NCBI GenBank assembly: GCA_033720735.1
Contig: JAWWBX010000238.1
Location: 1 to 6,915 of the forward strand
Reading direction: 5' to 3'
From: B8-G4 sp033720735
GTDB taxonomy: Bacteria > Bacteroidota > Bacteroidia > Chitinophagales > Saprospiraceae
Length of the DNA: 6,915 bases
Below, in pieces: positions 1 to 5,574 of the stretch. Below the pieces are notes generated by a model. The model did no database searches. It was not told the DNA's origin and worked only from the letters and a program-made list of their open reading frames with translations. Both the position numbers and the translations under genes were made by a program. The stretch's first letter is position 1. Every line of letters starts with the position of its first letter.

Positions 1-79
1 CCGAGTCACTGAACAGGCCTCCCGCGCCCCCAACCCCTGAAGGGGAGGCCTCCCCCAACCGAAAAACCGAAAAACGGAC
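1..79. repeat. 79-bp direct repeat, copy 1
   Basis: This block is identical base for base to 454-532. It starts with the octamer CGAGTCAC, continues into a GC-rich core, and ends in two CGAAAAAC octamers plus GGAC. The core can fold: GGCCTCCC at 16-23 pairs with GGGAGGCC at 43-50. It also holds the perfect 14-bp palindrome GGGGAGGCCTCCCC at 42-55. The copies diverge right after position 79 (T here, C at 533). The left boundary cannot be seen because the window begins here. Confidence 0.93.
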
Positions 80-115
80 TAACGGAAAAACGGACCAACG
101 GAGTCACCGACGCAC
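60..115. repeat. Octamer array, seven in-phase units
   Basis: Seven 8-nt units follow one another without a break: CGAAAAAC, CGAAAAAC, GGACTAAC, GGAAAAAC, GGACCAAC, GGAGTCAC, CGACGCAC. GA at positions 2-3 and AC at positions 7-8 are constant, while the three middle bases vary. The first units overlap the end of the 79-bp repeat and the last overlap the start of the 116-bp repeat. Confidence 0.9.
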
Positions 116-216
116 GATGATGAGCGCTCTGCGTCCTTTGCGAAAAGCCTTCGCGCTCTTTGCGTGAGACAGAAGCCAGACAGACCAATCGAAGAACCCT
201 GCCTACCGGCAGGCAG
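101..216. repeat. 116-bp direct repeat, copy 1 (TTTGCG-containing module)
   Basis: This module is repeated at 275-390 with one difference (G168 versus A342). It begins with octamer sequence, then has a 74-nt non-octamer core (116-189) carrying the perfect palindrome GAGCGCTC (122-129) and a small hairpin, GCGAA (140-144) with TTCGC (150-154). TTTGCG-type words recur through the core. It ends with one octamer, CGAAGAAC, and the palindrome CTGCCTACCGGCAGGCAG at 199-216. Confidence 0.93.
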
Positions 217-217
217 C

Positions 218-289
218 CGCAGAACCGAAGAACTGCAAAACCGAAGAACGGACTAACGGAAAAACGGGAAAACCGAGTCACCGACGCAC
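218..289. repeat. Octamer array, nine in-phase units
   Basis: Nine consecutive octamers start right after the CTGCCT/AGGCAG palindrome: CGCAGAAC, CGAAGAAC, TGCAAAAC, CGAAGAAC, GGACTAAC, GGAAAAAC, GGGAAAAC, CGAGTCAC, CGACGCAC. The terminal AC is invariant. The GA at positions 2-3 is kept in six of the nine; the exceptions read GC or GG. The 116-bp module's second copy begins within the last two units. Confidence 0.88.
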
Positions 290-390
290 GATGATGAGCG
301 CTCTGCGTCCTTTGCGAAAAGCCTTCGCGCTCTTTGCGTGAAACAGAAGCCAGACAGACCAATCGAAGAACCCTGCCTACCGGCAGGCAG
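275..390. repeat. 116-bp direct repeat, copy 2 (TTTGCG-containing module)
   Basis: This is the second copy of 101-216, offset by 174 bp, with one substitution at 342. Its terminal palindrome (373-390) is one pair longer than in copy 1, because C372 can pair with G391, giving 7-bp arms around ACCGGC. On both sides the copy joins directly to octamer units. Confidence 0.93.
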
Positions 391-391
391 G

Positions 392-462
392 CGCAAAACC
401 GAAAAACGGACTAACGGAAAAACGGAAAAACGAGTCACCGACGCACTGACGCACCGAGTCAC
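392..462. repeat. Octamer array with a one-base phase slip
   Basis: The units are CGCAAAAC, CGAAAAAC, GGACTAAC, GGAAAAAC and GGAAAAAC (392-431). A 7-nt unit, GAGTCAC (432-438), follows, where one base is missing, and then CGACGCAC, TGACGCAC and CGAGTCAC (439-462). After the slip the array runs straight into the second copy of the 79-bp repeat. Confidence 0.85.
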
Positions 463-532
463 TGAACAGGCCTCCCGCGCCCCCAACCCCTGAAGGGGAG
501 GCCTCCCCCAACCGAAAAACCGAAAAACGGAC
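454..532. repeat. 79-bp direct repeat, copy 2
   Basis: This is an exact copy of 1-79, offset by 453 bp. Its perfect palindrome lies at 495-508. It sits between two octamer blocks and keeps their phase on its right side, which suggests that the GC-rich core is a module inserted into, or co-duplicated with, the octamer array. Complete identity implies recent duplication, gene conversion or ongoing exchange with other genomic copies. Confidence 0.93.
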
Positions 533-576
533 CAACCGAAAAACCGACGCACCGATTCACCGAGTCACTGACGCAC
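513..576. repeat. Octamer array, eight in-phase units
   Basis: Eight perfect-phase octamers: CGAAAAAC, CGAAAAAC, GGACCAAC, CGAAAAAC, CGACGCAC, CGATTCAC, CGAGTCAC, TGACGCAC. A degenerate unit, TGAAAAAG (577-584), follows and the array ends. The middle triplet shifts from A-rich units on the left to NNC units (CGC, TTC, GTC) on the right, and the other blocks show the same order. Confidence 0.9.
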
Positions 577-675
577 TGAAAAAGAAGTTAAAGTCCGCCA
601 AACAAACTATTAAAGCCAAAGCTTCCGGCAATATGCCCTGACGTATGCCAGTTTTCGTCCATACAACAGGAGGAG

Positions 676-1224
676 ATGAAATATTGGATGATCGTTTTTG
701 CGGTGCTGGCAGGATGGACTTCCACACAGGCGCAAGCCTATATCACCGCTGCGGGCGTGCGCCTGGGGCCTGCGATCGGGCTCTCGGTACAACAACGCAT
801 CATGGATCGCACGACGCTGGAGATGATGGTGCACCACCGCAATTTCCTGGACCAAACCACGGCAGGCATCCTCATCGAGAAGCACATGCCGCTCATCTTC
901 AAAAGCCTGAATGTGTATACCGGGGCCGGCGTCCAGAAAACCTGGTACCAGGCACCTGAGTACACCGGGGATGATCCCTGGGGCATCCAGTTTGTGGTTG
1001 GGGCCGAGCTGACACTATCGCGCTTCAACGTAAGTTGGGATTTCAAGCCGGTGGTGACACCGGCTGGCGACGACCCGTTCTTCCAGGGGCAGTCGGCCAT
1101 TTCGCTCCGGTATGCGCTGATCAAGGGCAAGAAGAAGGGATTGTTTGCCGGCGACAAGGGCAAGCAGAAGCAGCGCCAGAAAGCCAAGCGCAAGCGGCAG
1201 CGCGAGCGACAGAAGCGCCTCTGA
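676..1224 (+). CDS. Secreted outer-membrane beta-barrel-like protein with a basic C-terminal tail
   Basis: This encodes 182 residues. Residues 1-21 are a signal peptide: MKYW, a hydrophobic core (IVFAVLAGW), then TSTQAQA with cleavage likely after the last A. The mature part has alternating, glycine-rich stretches (around GVRLGPAIGLSVQQ, GILIEKHM, YTGAGVQKTWY, GIQFVVGAELTL, NVSWDFKPV and SAISLRYAL) typical of small 8-10-strand Bacteroidota outer-membrane barrels, so it should sit in the outer membrane. No specific function can be read. After the presumed last strand, residues 150-182 are extremely basic (17 K or R of 33, only 2 acidic), which is odd for a barrel end and would face the periplasm. 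AGGAGG at 668-673 is a clear Shine-Dalgarno but lies only 2 nt from ATG 676 and 14 nt from ATG 688 (codon 5). I prefer 676 because it supplies the signal peptide's lysine. It stands alone, with repeats upstream and 166 nt to the next gene. Confidence 0.8.
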   Translation: MKYWMIVFAVLAGWTSTQAQAYITAAGVRLGPAIGLSVQQRIMDRTTLEMMVHHRNFLDQTTAGILIEKHMPLIFKSLNVYTGAGVQKTWYQAPEYTGDDPWGIQFVVGAELTLSRFNVSWDFKPVVTPAGDDPFFQGQSAISLRYALIKGKKKGLFAGDKGKQKQRQKAKRKRQRERQKRL

Positions 1225-1390
1225 CCGGCCTGATGTTGTGGATGCCCGGGCGTGTCGGTGATCGTCCCAAAGCACCACCCCTGAGGTGGACCCAACCTGT
1301 GAAGCGACGCCTGAATCCTGTCATCTATCAGTCATTTCGCAGGTGTATCGCAACTGACATTCTGCTTATCTTGCCCGAAATGTGAGTTGC

Positions 1391-4213
1391 ATGAGAATAC
1401 TTTTTACCCTGACCGGCCTGCTCCTGGCCGGAACCCTGCCTGCACAGATCACCTTCCAGAAACATGGCGAACGCTACACGCAGCAATTCCGCAGTGGAGT
1501 GGCCGTGGTCTGCACCGATATCAACGGGGACACGTACGACGACCTCATGCGGCTCAATCTCGCCACCAATATCAAGGTAGACCTCCAGGGGCAGGAAGGG
1601 AGTCTGTTCCAGACGTATTCCACCACCATCGGTGGAGGCGGGTCGTGGAATGCCATCGCCGGTGATGTCAACAATGACGGCTGGCCCGACCTCGTAACCA
1701 GCGGCGCTTTTGACAAGGTGAAGGTGCTGTACGCCACGCCGTTTTCGGGTGACTTCCAGATCGTGGCCCTTGACGGTGATAACTTCTTTGCACAAGGCGC
1801 CAACCTGGTGGATATCAACAACGACGGCTTCCTGGACATCTTTGTCTGCGACGACAACGCGACCAGCGATATCTACATGAACGACTCGACCGGGGGCTTC
1901 AATGTCATCGACACGATCATCGACTTTACCACCAATCCGCCTTCCGACAACTCGGGCAACTACGGTAGCGTGTGGAATGATATCGACAACGACGGCGACC
2001 TGGACCTGTATATCGCCAAATGCCGCCAGGGTGTGGTGGAGCCCACCGATCCGCGGCGCATCAATGCCCTGTTCATCAACCAGGGGGACACCGCCTGGGT
2101 CGAAATGGCCGACTCGTTCGGGATCGCCGTGGGCTGGCAGTCGTGGTCGCCGGATTTTGCCGACATCGACAACGACGGGGACCTCGACCTGTTCGTCACC
2201 AATCACGATGCAGCCAGTCAGCTGTTTGAGAATATCGACGGGCAGTATTTCGAGGACATCACCCTGACCTCCGGGATCTTCGTGGGAGGGCTGGCCATTC
2301 AGAGCTGCTTTCACGATTTCGACAATGACGGGCTGCAGGACCTGCTGATCAGCGGGACCAGCTCATTCCTCTACCGCAACATCGGCAACAACCAGTTCCT
2401 GCCGGTCAACGATCCCTTTCAGGGACGGGACATTACCTCGTTTGCGCTGGGCGATCTCAACGCCGACGGGTTTGTGGATGTGTATGCGACCTACAATGAG
2501 CTGTTCAATACGCCGAGCGATGCCTTTGACGACGCGATCTGGCTGCAGCAACCCAACGACAACAACTGGGTGCGCATCCACCTGGCAGGTACCATCTGCA
2601 ACCGCAGCGCGGTGGGCACCCGGCTCACCCTGCACGGAGCCTGGGGCATGCAGATGCGCGAGGTGCAGTCGGGCGAGAGCTATGGCATCACCAATTCGCT
2701 GATCCAGATGTTTGGTCTCGGCACGGCCGACGCCATCGACAGCCTGGTGGTCCGCTGGCCCAACGGTGTCGTCGAGACCCATTACGATCTGCCGGTCAAC
2801 ACGACAGTGACGGTCGAGGAAGGCAGTTGCGCCATGCCAGTCATCAGTATGGAGCAGGGGCCGTACACGCAGTGCGGGAGCGACACCTTTGAGATCCAGG
2901 CGCCGGCCGGCTATGCGGCCTATTTGTGGAGCAACGGGATGGTCTCGGAACAGATCACGGTCACCGAGCCGGGCATCTACCATGTGAGTCTGACCGACGA
3001 TCAGGGCTGCCTCACTATCAGCACCCCCGTGGAGATCCGCGCCGACGATAGCGATGCATCAACCGAGATCACGGTCTCAGGCAGCACGACGGTATGTGAC
3101 GGCGATACGATCACGCTCACGGCCCCGGCGGCCGACGCCTACCAATGGTCCGACGGGTCGGACCAGCAGGTGCTCCAGGCGACCATCTCCGGGACCTACA
3201 CGGTGACGGTGACCCGTGCCTGTGGCGATGTGGAGAGCGACCCGGTCACCATTGCCTTTACCGATCCGGATGCCTTTGAGACCCTGGGCGACACCGTCCT
3301 GGGATCGGGGAGTGGCACCCTGACGGCAGACGGCGACTCGATCGCCTGGTTCGATATGCCCGAGTCCGCCACGCCCCTGGGTACCGGCGCTGCCTTTGTG
3401 ACCCCGGTGGTCGATACGACCACCACCTTCTACGCACAGAACTACCAGGTGATCCCCGGCCAGCAGGAGCGTGTGGGCATGATGGCGCACGGTGGCGGCA
3501 CCTTTTACAACGGCAACCAATTCAATGGGCATCTCGTGTTTGATGTGTATGCGCCGGTCTACCTCGACTCGGTGCTGGTGATGACCGACTTTCCCGGCGA
3601 CCGGGAAGTGCTCATTGAGGATGCCGGTGGTGTGGATGTGTACCGGCAGCGGTTCTTTGTCGATTCCGGTGCGCACTACCTGCACCTGGATGTGCTGCTG
3701 CAGCCGGGGGAGGACTACCGCATCGGTACCGACGCATCGGTCAACAACAAGATGTTTGACAGCAACAGCCCGCAGCTGGTGCGCAGTGACGGGGAGGTCG
3801 TGTATCCCTATGAGATCGCCGACGTGCTGTCGATCAAGAGCACCCAGTTTGGTCAGGAATTCTACTACTACTTCTACGACTGGCATCTCCGCACCATGGA
3901 TGTGGTCTGCGCCAGCCCGCGCGTACCGGTCGACCTGGTGGTCGTGGATACCAGCACCCAGGTGCGCTACCTGGCATCTCAACGCATCCATCTGTATCCC
4001 AATCCGGCCAGCGATCACGTGGTGATGACGCTTGATGATGTCGACCTGCAGGACGCCACCTATGCCGTATTCGGTCTGGACGGCCGGCAGGTGGCGGACG
4101 GTATGTTCAGGCCATCCGCTGCGATCGATATCAGCGCGTTGTCGCCGGGCATGTACCTGATCGAGGTGCGCGCGCCGGGTATGGCGGCAGTGGGGCGGTT
4201 TGTGAAGGAGTAG
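1391..4213 (+). CDS. Secreted FG-GAP/VCBS-repeat, ASPIC/UnbV and Ig-like protein with T9SS type A sorting domain
   Basis: This encodes 940 residues. Residues 1-19 are a signal peptide (RILFTLTGLLLAGTLPAQ). Residues 20-390 carry seven DxxxDGxxD-type calcium loops, starting at D43, D92, D141, D197, D258, D309 and D355 (for example DIDNDGDLDL twice), which mark FG-GAP/VCBS beta-propeller blades. Residues 393-478 form an ASPIC/UnbV domain (NRSAVGTRLTL, VQSGESYG, FGLG, VRWPNGV). Two Ig/PKD-like modules follow (about 480-550 and 555-625), then a CHU_C-associated Ig-type module (about 632-690). A sandwich-like domain (about 695-860) contains YPY and YYYFYDWHL. The end (866-940) is a type A sorting domain (IHLYPNPASD, then LSPGMYLIEV) that directs export by the type IX system and surface attachment or release. 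The ligand is unknown; adhesion or polymer binding is inference. ATG 1391 is chosen over GTG 1382 because it opens directly on the signal peptide. There is no Shine-Dalgarno, as usual in this phylum. Confidence 0.92.
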   Translation: MRILFTLTGLLLAGTLPAQITFQKHGERYTQQFRSGVAVVCTDINGDTYDDLMRLNLATNIKVDLQGQEGSLFQTYSTTIGGGGSWNAIAGDVNNDGWPDLVTSGAFDKVKVLYATPFSGDFQIVALDGDNFFAQGANLVDINNDGFLDIFVCDDNATSDIYMNDSTGGFNVIDTIIDFTTNPPSDNSGNYGSVWNDIDNDGDLDLYIAKCRQGVVEPTDPRRINALFINQGDTAWVEMADSFGIAVGWQSWSPDFADIDNDGDLDLFVTNHDAASQLFENIDGQYFEDITLTSGIFVGGLAIQSCFHDFDNDGLQDLLISGTSSFLYRNIGNNQFLPVNDPFQGRDITSFALGDLNADGFVDVYATYNELFNTPSDAFDDAIWLQQPNDNNWVRIHLAGTICNRSAVGTRLTLHGAWGMQMREVQSGESYGITNSLIQMFGLGTADAIDSLVVRWPNGVVETHYDLPVNTTVTVEEGSCAMPVISMEQGPYTQCGSDTFEIQAPAGYAAYLWSNGMVSEQITVTEPGIYHVSLTDDQGCLTISTPVEIRADDSDASTEITVSGSTTVCDGDTITLTAPAADAYQWSDGSDQQVLQATISGTYTVTVTRACGDVESDPVTIAFTDPDAFETLGDTVLGSGSGTLTADGDSIAWFDMPESATPLGTGAAFVTPVVDTTTTFYAQNYQVIPGQQERVGMMAHGGGTFYNGNQFNGHLVFDVYAPVYLDSVLVMTDFPGDREVLIEDAGGVDVYRQRFFVDSGAHYLHLDVLLQPGEDYRIGTDASVNNKMFDSNSPQLVRSDGEVVYPYEIADVLSIKSTQFGQEFYYYFYDWHLRTMDVVCASPRVPVDLVVVDTSTQVRYLASQRIHLYPNPASDHVVMTLDDVDLQDATYAVFGLDGRQVADGMFRPSAAIDISALSPGMYLIEVRAPGMAAVGRFVKE

Positions 4214-4353
4214 GGGGGGCTGGTGCAGCATTCGGTAGTGAATGTGCGCTGATGATGCGTTGATGGTGCATTGATCTGTTGAGACACGTAAGATGTGCTG
4301 CTGTGTGCGGATTACGTGTGTTCTAATATCATTGCTGTCATTTCTTCCCATAG

Positions 4354-4372
4354 AGTTACCATTTTGGGAACT
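4354..4372. promoter_or_regulatory. Candidate operator of the toxin-antitoxin operon (inverted repeat)
   Basis: AGTTACC (4354-4360) and GGGAACT (4366-4372) form an inverted repeat with 6 of 7 pairs around ATTTT. It lies 7 nt upstream of the candidate -7 box at 4380-4387, in the -33/spacer region, a natural place for repression by the HTH antitoxin encoded downstream. HigA-type antitoxins are known to autoregulate through such palindromes. That this one is used is inference. Confidence 0.35.
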
Positions 4373-4379
4373 AATAATC

Positions 4380-4387
4380 TATTTTTG
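4380..4387 (+). promoter_or_regulatory. Candidate Bacteroidota -7 promoter box for higBA
   Basis: TATTTTTG matches the Bacteroidota -7 consensus TAnnTTTG at all six fixed positions. The expected TTG-type -33 element is not at ideal spacing: TTTG at 4363-4366 leaves only 13 nt. Transcription would start around 4392-4396, a few bases before the GTG at 4400, so the toxin mRNA may have almost no leader. Confidence 0.45.
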
Positions 4388-4399
4388 TTGTAAAAGCGT

Positions 4400-4693
4400 G
4401 TGAGAGTCATTGCTCGCAGAACTTTGAGAGAGTTTTGGGAAGTCCATCGGGACTGCGAACAACAGTTAAAGTCCTGGTATCGAGAAGCGCGACAGGCTGA
4501 ATGGAACTCTCCTCAGGACATCAAGCTGATGTTTCCTGCAGCGAGTATACTCATCAACAACCGCGTTGTGTTCAACATCAAGGGGAATCATTACAGGTTG
4601 GTTGTCAGGATCAACTACGACATTGGGATCATTTGGATACGATTCGTGGGAACACACGCAGAATATGACAACATCGATGCAAATGCAATTTGA
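4400..4693 (+). CDS. higB: HigB-family mRNA interferase toxin (RelE-like fold)
   Basis: This encodes 97 residues, the normal length for the family. HigB toxins cleave mRNA at the ribosome and slow growth when the antitoxin is lost. The sequence shows the family blocks: MRVIARRTLREFWEVH (1-16), the tryptophan-rich middle SWYREARQAEWNSPQDIK (25-42), RVVFNIKGNHYRLVVRI (55-71) and RFVGTHAEYDNID (81-93). The last block forms the final strand and C-terminus of the RelE-like fold. The GTG start is constrained by an in-frame TAA at 4391-4393, and MRVI matches the usual family N-terminus. It is followed 3 nt later by the antitoxin gene, in the toxin-first order typical of higBA. Hand-counted G+C over 4381-4680 is about 46%, against about 66% in samples from the upstream gene (2521-2640 and 2701-2760), which suggests acquisition as a mobile accessory module. 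Confidence 0.92.
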   Translation: MRVIARRTLREFWEVHRDCEQQLKSWYREARQAEWNSPQDIKLMFPAASILINNRVVFNIKGNHYRLVVRINYDIGIIWIRFVGTHAEYDNIDANAI

Positions 4694-4696
4694 CCT

Positions 4697-5053
4697 ATGG
4701 ATATCAAACCAATTAAGTCCGAGAGAGATTATCAGAACGCACTGGCTTATCTCGAAGACATCTTCGATGCCAAATCTGGCACCCCGGAAGGGGATCAACT
4801 TGAAGTGCTGTCGATTCTTATCGAGCGTTACGAGGAATCCCTTGATCAGATCGAGCTTCCCGATCCAATTGAGGCGATCAAATTCAGAATGGAACAACTT
4901 GGCATGAATCAAAAAGATCTCTCTGAAGTCATCGGCTACAAAAGCAGGGTGAGCGAAATCCTGAATCGCAAACGCAAGCTGTCCCTTGGCATGATACGAC
5001 GATTAGCGAGCAGACTGGCCATTCCCGCTGATGTGCTCATTCAAGAATACTAA
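4697..5053 (+). CDS. higA: HigA-family antitoxin with XRE-type helix-turn-helix
   Basis: This encodes 118 residues. The N-terminal half (1-57) is the acidic helical region containing GTPEGDQLEVL (28-38), characteristic of the COG5499-type antitoxins that pair with this HigB group. The C-terminal half (about 59-113) is an XRE/HTH_3 DNA-binding domain, with MNQKDLSEVIGYKSRVSEIL (70-89) as the helix-turn-helix and LSLGMIRRLASRLAIPADVL following. It should bind and neutralise the toxin and repress the shared promoter, probably at the inverted repeat near 4354-4372. ATG 4697 begins 3 nt after the toxin's stop, so the two are co-transcribed and probably translationally coupled. No separate promoter for the antitoxin is visible. 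The protein is full length with no disruption, so the module looks intact. Confidence 0.93.
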   Translation: MDIKPIKSERDYQNALAYLEDIFDAKSGTPEGDQLEVLSILIERYEESLDQIELPDPIEAIKFRMEQLGMNQKDLSEVIGYKSRVSEILNRKRKLSLGMIRRLASRLAIPADVLIQEY

Positions 5054-5130
5054 CGATCAGCAACACCCGCTCTATCCCATACCTCAAGCAGATGATACCA
5101 GGTGTTTTGTTGAATGCGTAACTGAATCTG

Positions 5131-5574
5131 ATGATCCAAAAGACCATGACCACAACAACATTTCTCACGTTCGTCGGCGACCAATGCGGAAAGGCGGAGG
5201 AAGCCATCATGTTTTACACCAGCATCTTTCCGAATGCGGAGATCAAACGCATCGACAAGTATGCGGAGGGTGAGGCGGGCGGCACACCGGAGCTGATCAA
5301 ATACGGGGTGTTTACCCTGAATGGCGTGGAGTACATGGTATCGGAAAGCAACTACAACCATGCCTGGTCATTTACGCCAGGCGTTTCAATTTTGATCATG
5401 GATGACTCGGAGGCGGTGATCCAGGCGCTGTTCGACCAGCTTTCTTCCAATGGAGGGCAGGTCATGGTGCCGCTGGACAACTACGCAGGGGAGGGGGATT
5501 ACGGATTTGGCAAAAAGTTCGGATGGTGTGAGGACAAATACGGGATCTCGTGGCAGTTCGTGGTTGTGGAATGA
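5131..5574 (+). CDS. PhnB-like VOC-superfamily protein (3-demethylubiquinone methyltransferase-like domain)
   Basis: This encodes 147 residues, one glyoxalase/bleomycin-resistance (VOC) fold of the PhnB/PF06983 type. Recognisable blocks are FLTFVGDQCGKAEEAIMFY (11-29) with SIFPNAEIKRIDKY (31-44), FTLNGVEYMVSES (61-73), FTPGVSILI (81-89), LFDQLSSNGGQVMVPL (100-115) and FGWCEDKYGISWQFV (130-144). Despite the family's database name, methyltransferase activity is not established, and these proteins often lack the metal ligands of glyoxalase I; the substrate is unknown. An in-frame TAA at 5119 bounds the start. ATG 5131 and ATG 5146 (MTTTTFLTF) are both possible; 5131 gives a short N-terminal extension. 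There is no Shine-Dalgarno at either. It lies 77 nt after the antitoxin and 327 nt before the transporter, so it is probably its own unit. Confidence 0.88.
   Translation: MIQKTMTTTTFLTFVGDQCGKAEEAIMFYTSIFPNAEIKRIDKYAEGEAGGTPELIKYGVFTLNGVEYMVSESNYNHAWSFTPGVSILIMDDSEAVIQALFDQLSSNGGQVMVPLDNYAGEGDYGFGKKFGWCEDKYGISWQFVVVE

Larger units (their letters stand above)
1..584. repeat. Composite intergenic repeat field (octamers, palindromes and duplicated modules)
   Basis: This gene-free stretch is built almost entirely from repeats. Its ground pattern is an octamer with consensus [C/G/T]GA-NNN-AC, for example CGAAAAAC, GGACTAAC, GGACCAAC, CGAGTCAC and CGACGCAC. The octamers run in uninterrupted phase in several blocks. 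Two larger modules interrupt them: a GC-rich palindromic one and one containing TTTGCG-type words. Each module occurs twice. The field ends at about 584, where the sequence turns A-rich, roughly 90 bp before the first gene, and it probably continues beyond the left edge because position 1 already lies inside a repeat copy. Long minus-strand frames through it only encode the repeats and are not credible proteins. Similar interspersed repeats occur between genes in Bacteroidota and cyanobacteria (from memory, unverified). No function is assigned. Confidence 0.9.

Noticed and set aside
6..552. Minus-strand open frames (about 118 and 99 codons) through the left-end repeats
   Set aside because: They translate the duplicated modules twice over, giving identical low-complexity peptide blocks, and have no domain, signal peptide or ribosome site. 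They are by-products of stop-poor repeats.
1..584. Possible CRISPR array
   Set aside because: Units are 8 nt with 3 variable bases, and the larger copies are only two each. There is no regular repeat-spacer alternation at 50-70-nt spacing and no cas gene.
1275..1289. Hairpin CCACC-CCTGA-GGTGG after the small barrel-like gene as a terminator
   Set aside because: The stem is only 5 bp and no T-tract follows, so it does not support a terminator call.
1382..1390. GTG at 1382 as the start of the large secreted protein
   Set aside because: It adds only three residues (MSC) in front of a normal signal peptide, whereas ATG 1391 gives the typical short MR n-region.
1328..2314. 328-codon minus-strand frame antisense to the secreted-protein gene
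   Set aside because: It is V/I/G/D-rich and mirrors the GAC/ATC/AAC/GGC codons of the calcium loops on the other strand. It resembles no family, and the sense frame has unambiguous domains.
3077..4351. 424-codon minus-strand frame antisense to the same gene
   Set aside because: Rich in H, R, V and G as expected from complementing GC-rich sense codons. No recognisable domain, and it overlaps the well-supported T9SS-tag region.
5062..5109. AACACC (5062-5067) with GGTGTT (5101-5106) followed by T-rich sequence as a terminator for higBA
   Set aside because: The 33-nt loop is too long for an intrinsic terminator and the tail is broken by G. It may be chance.
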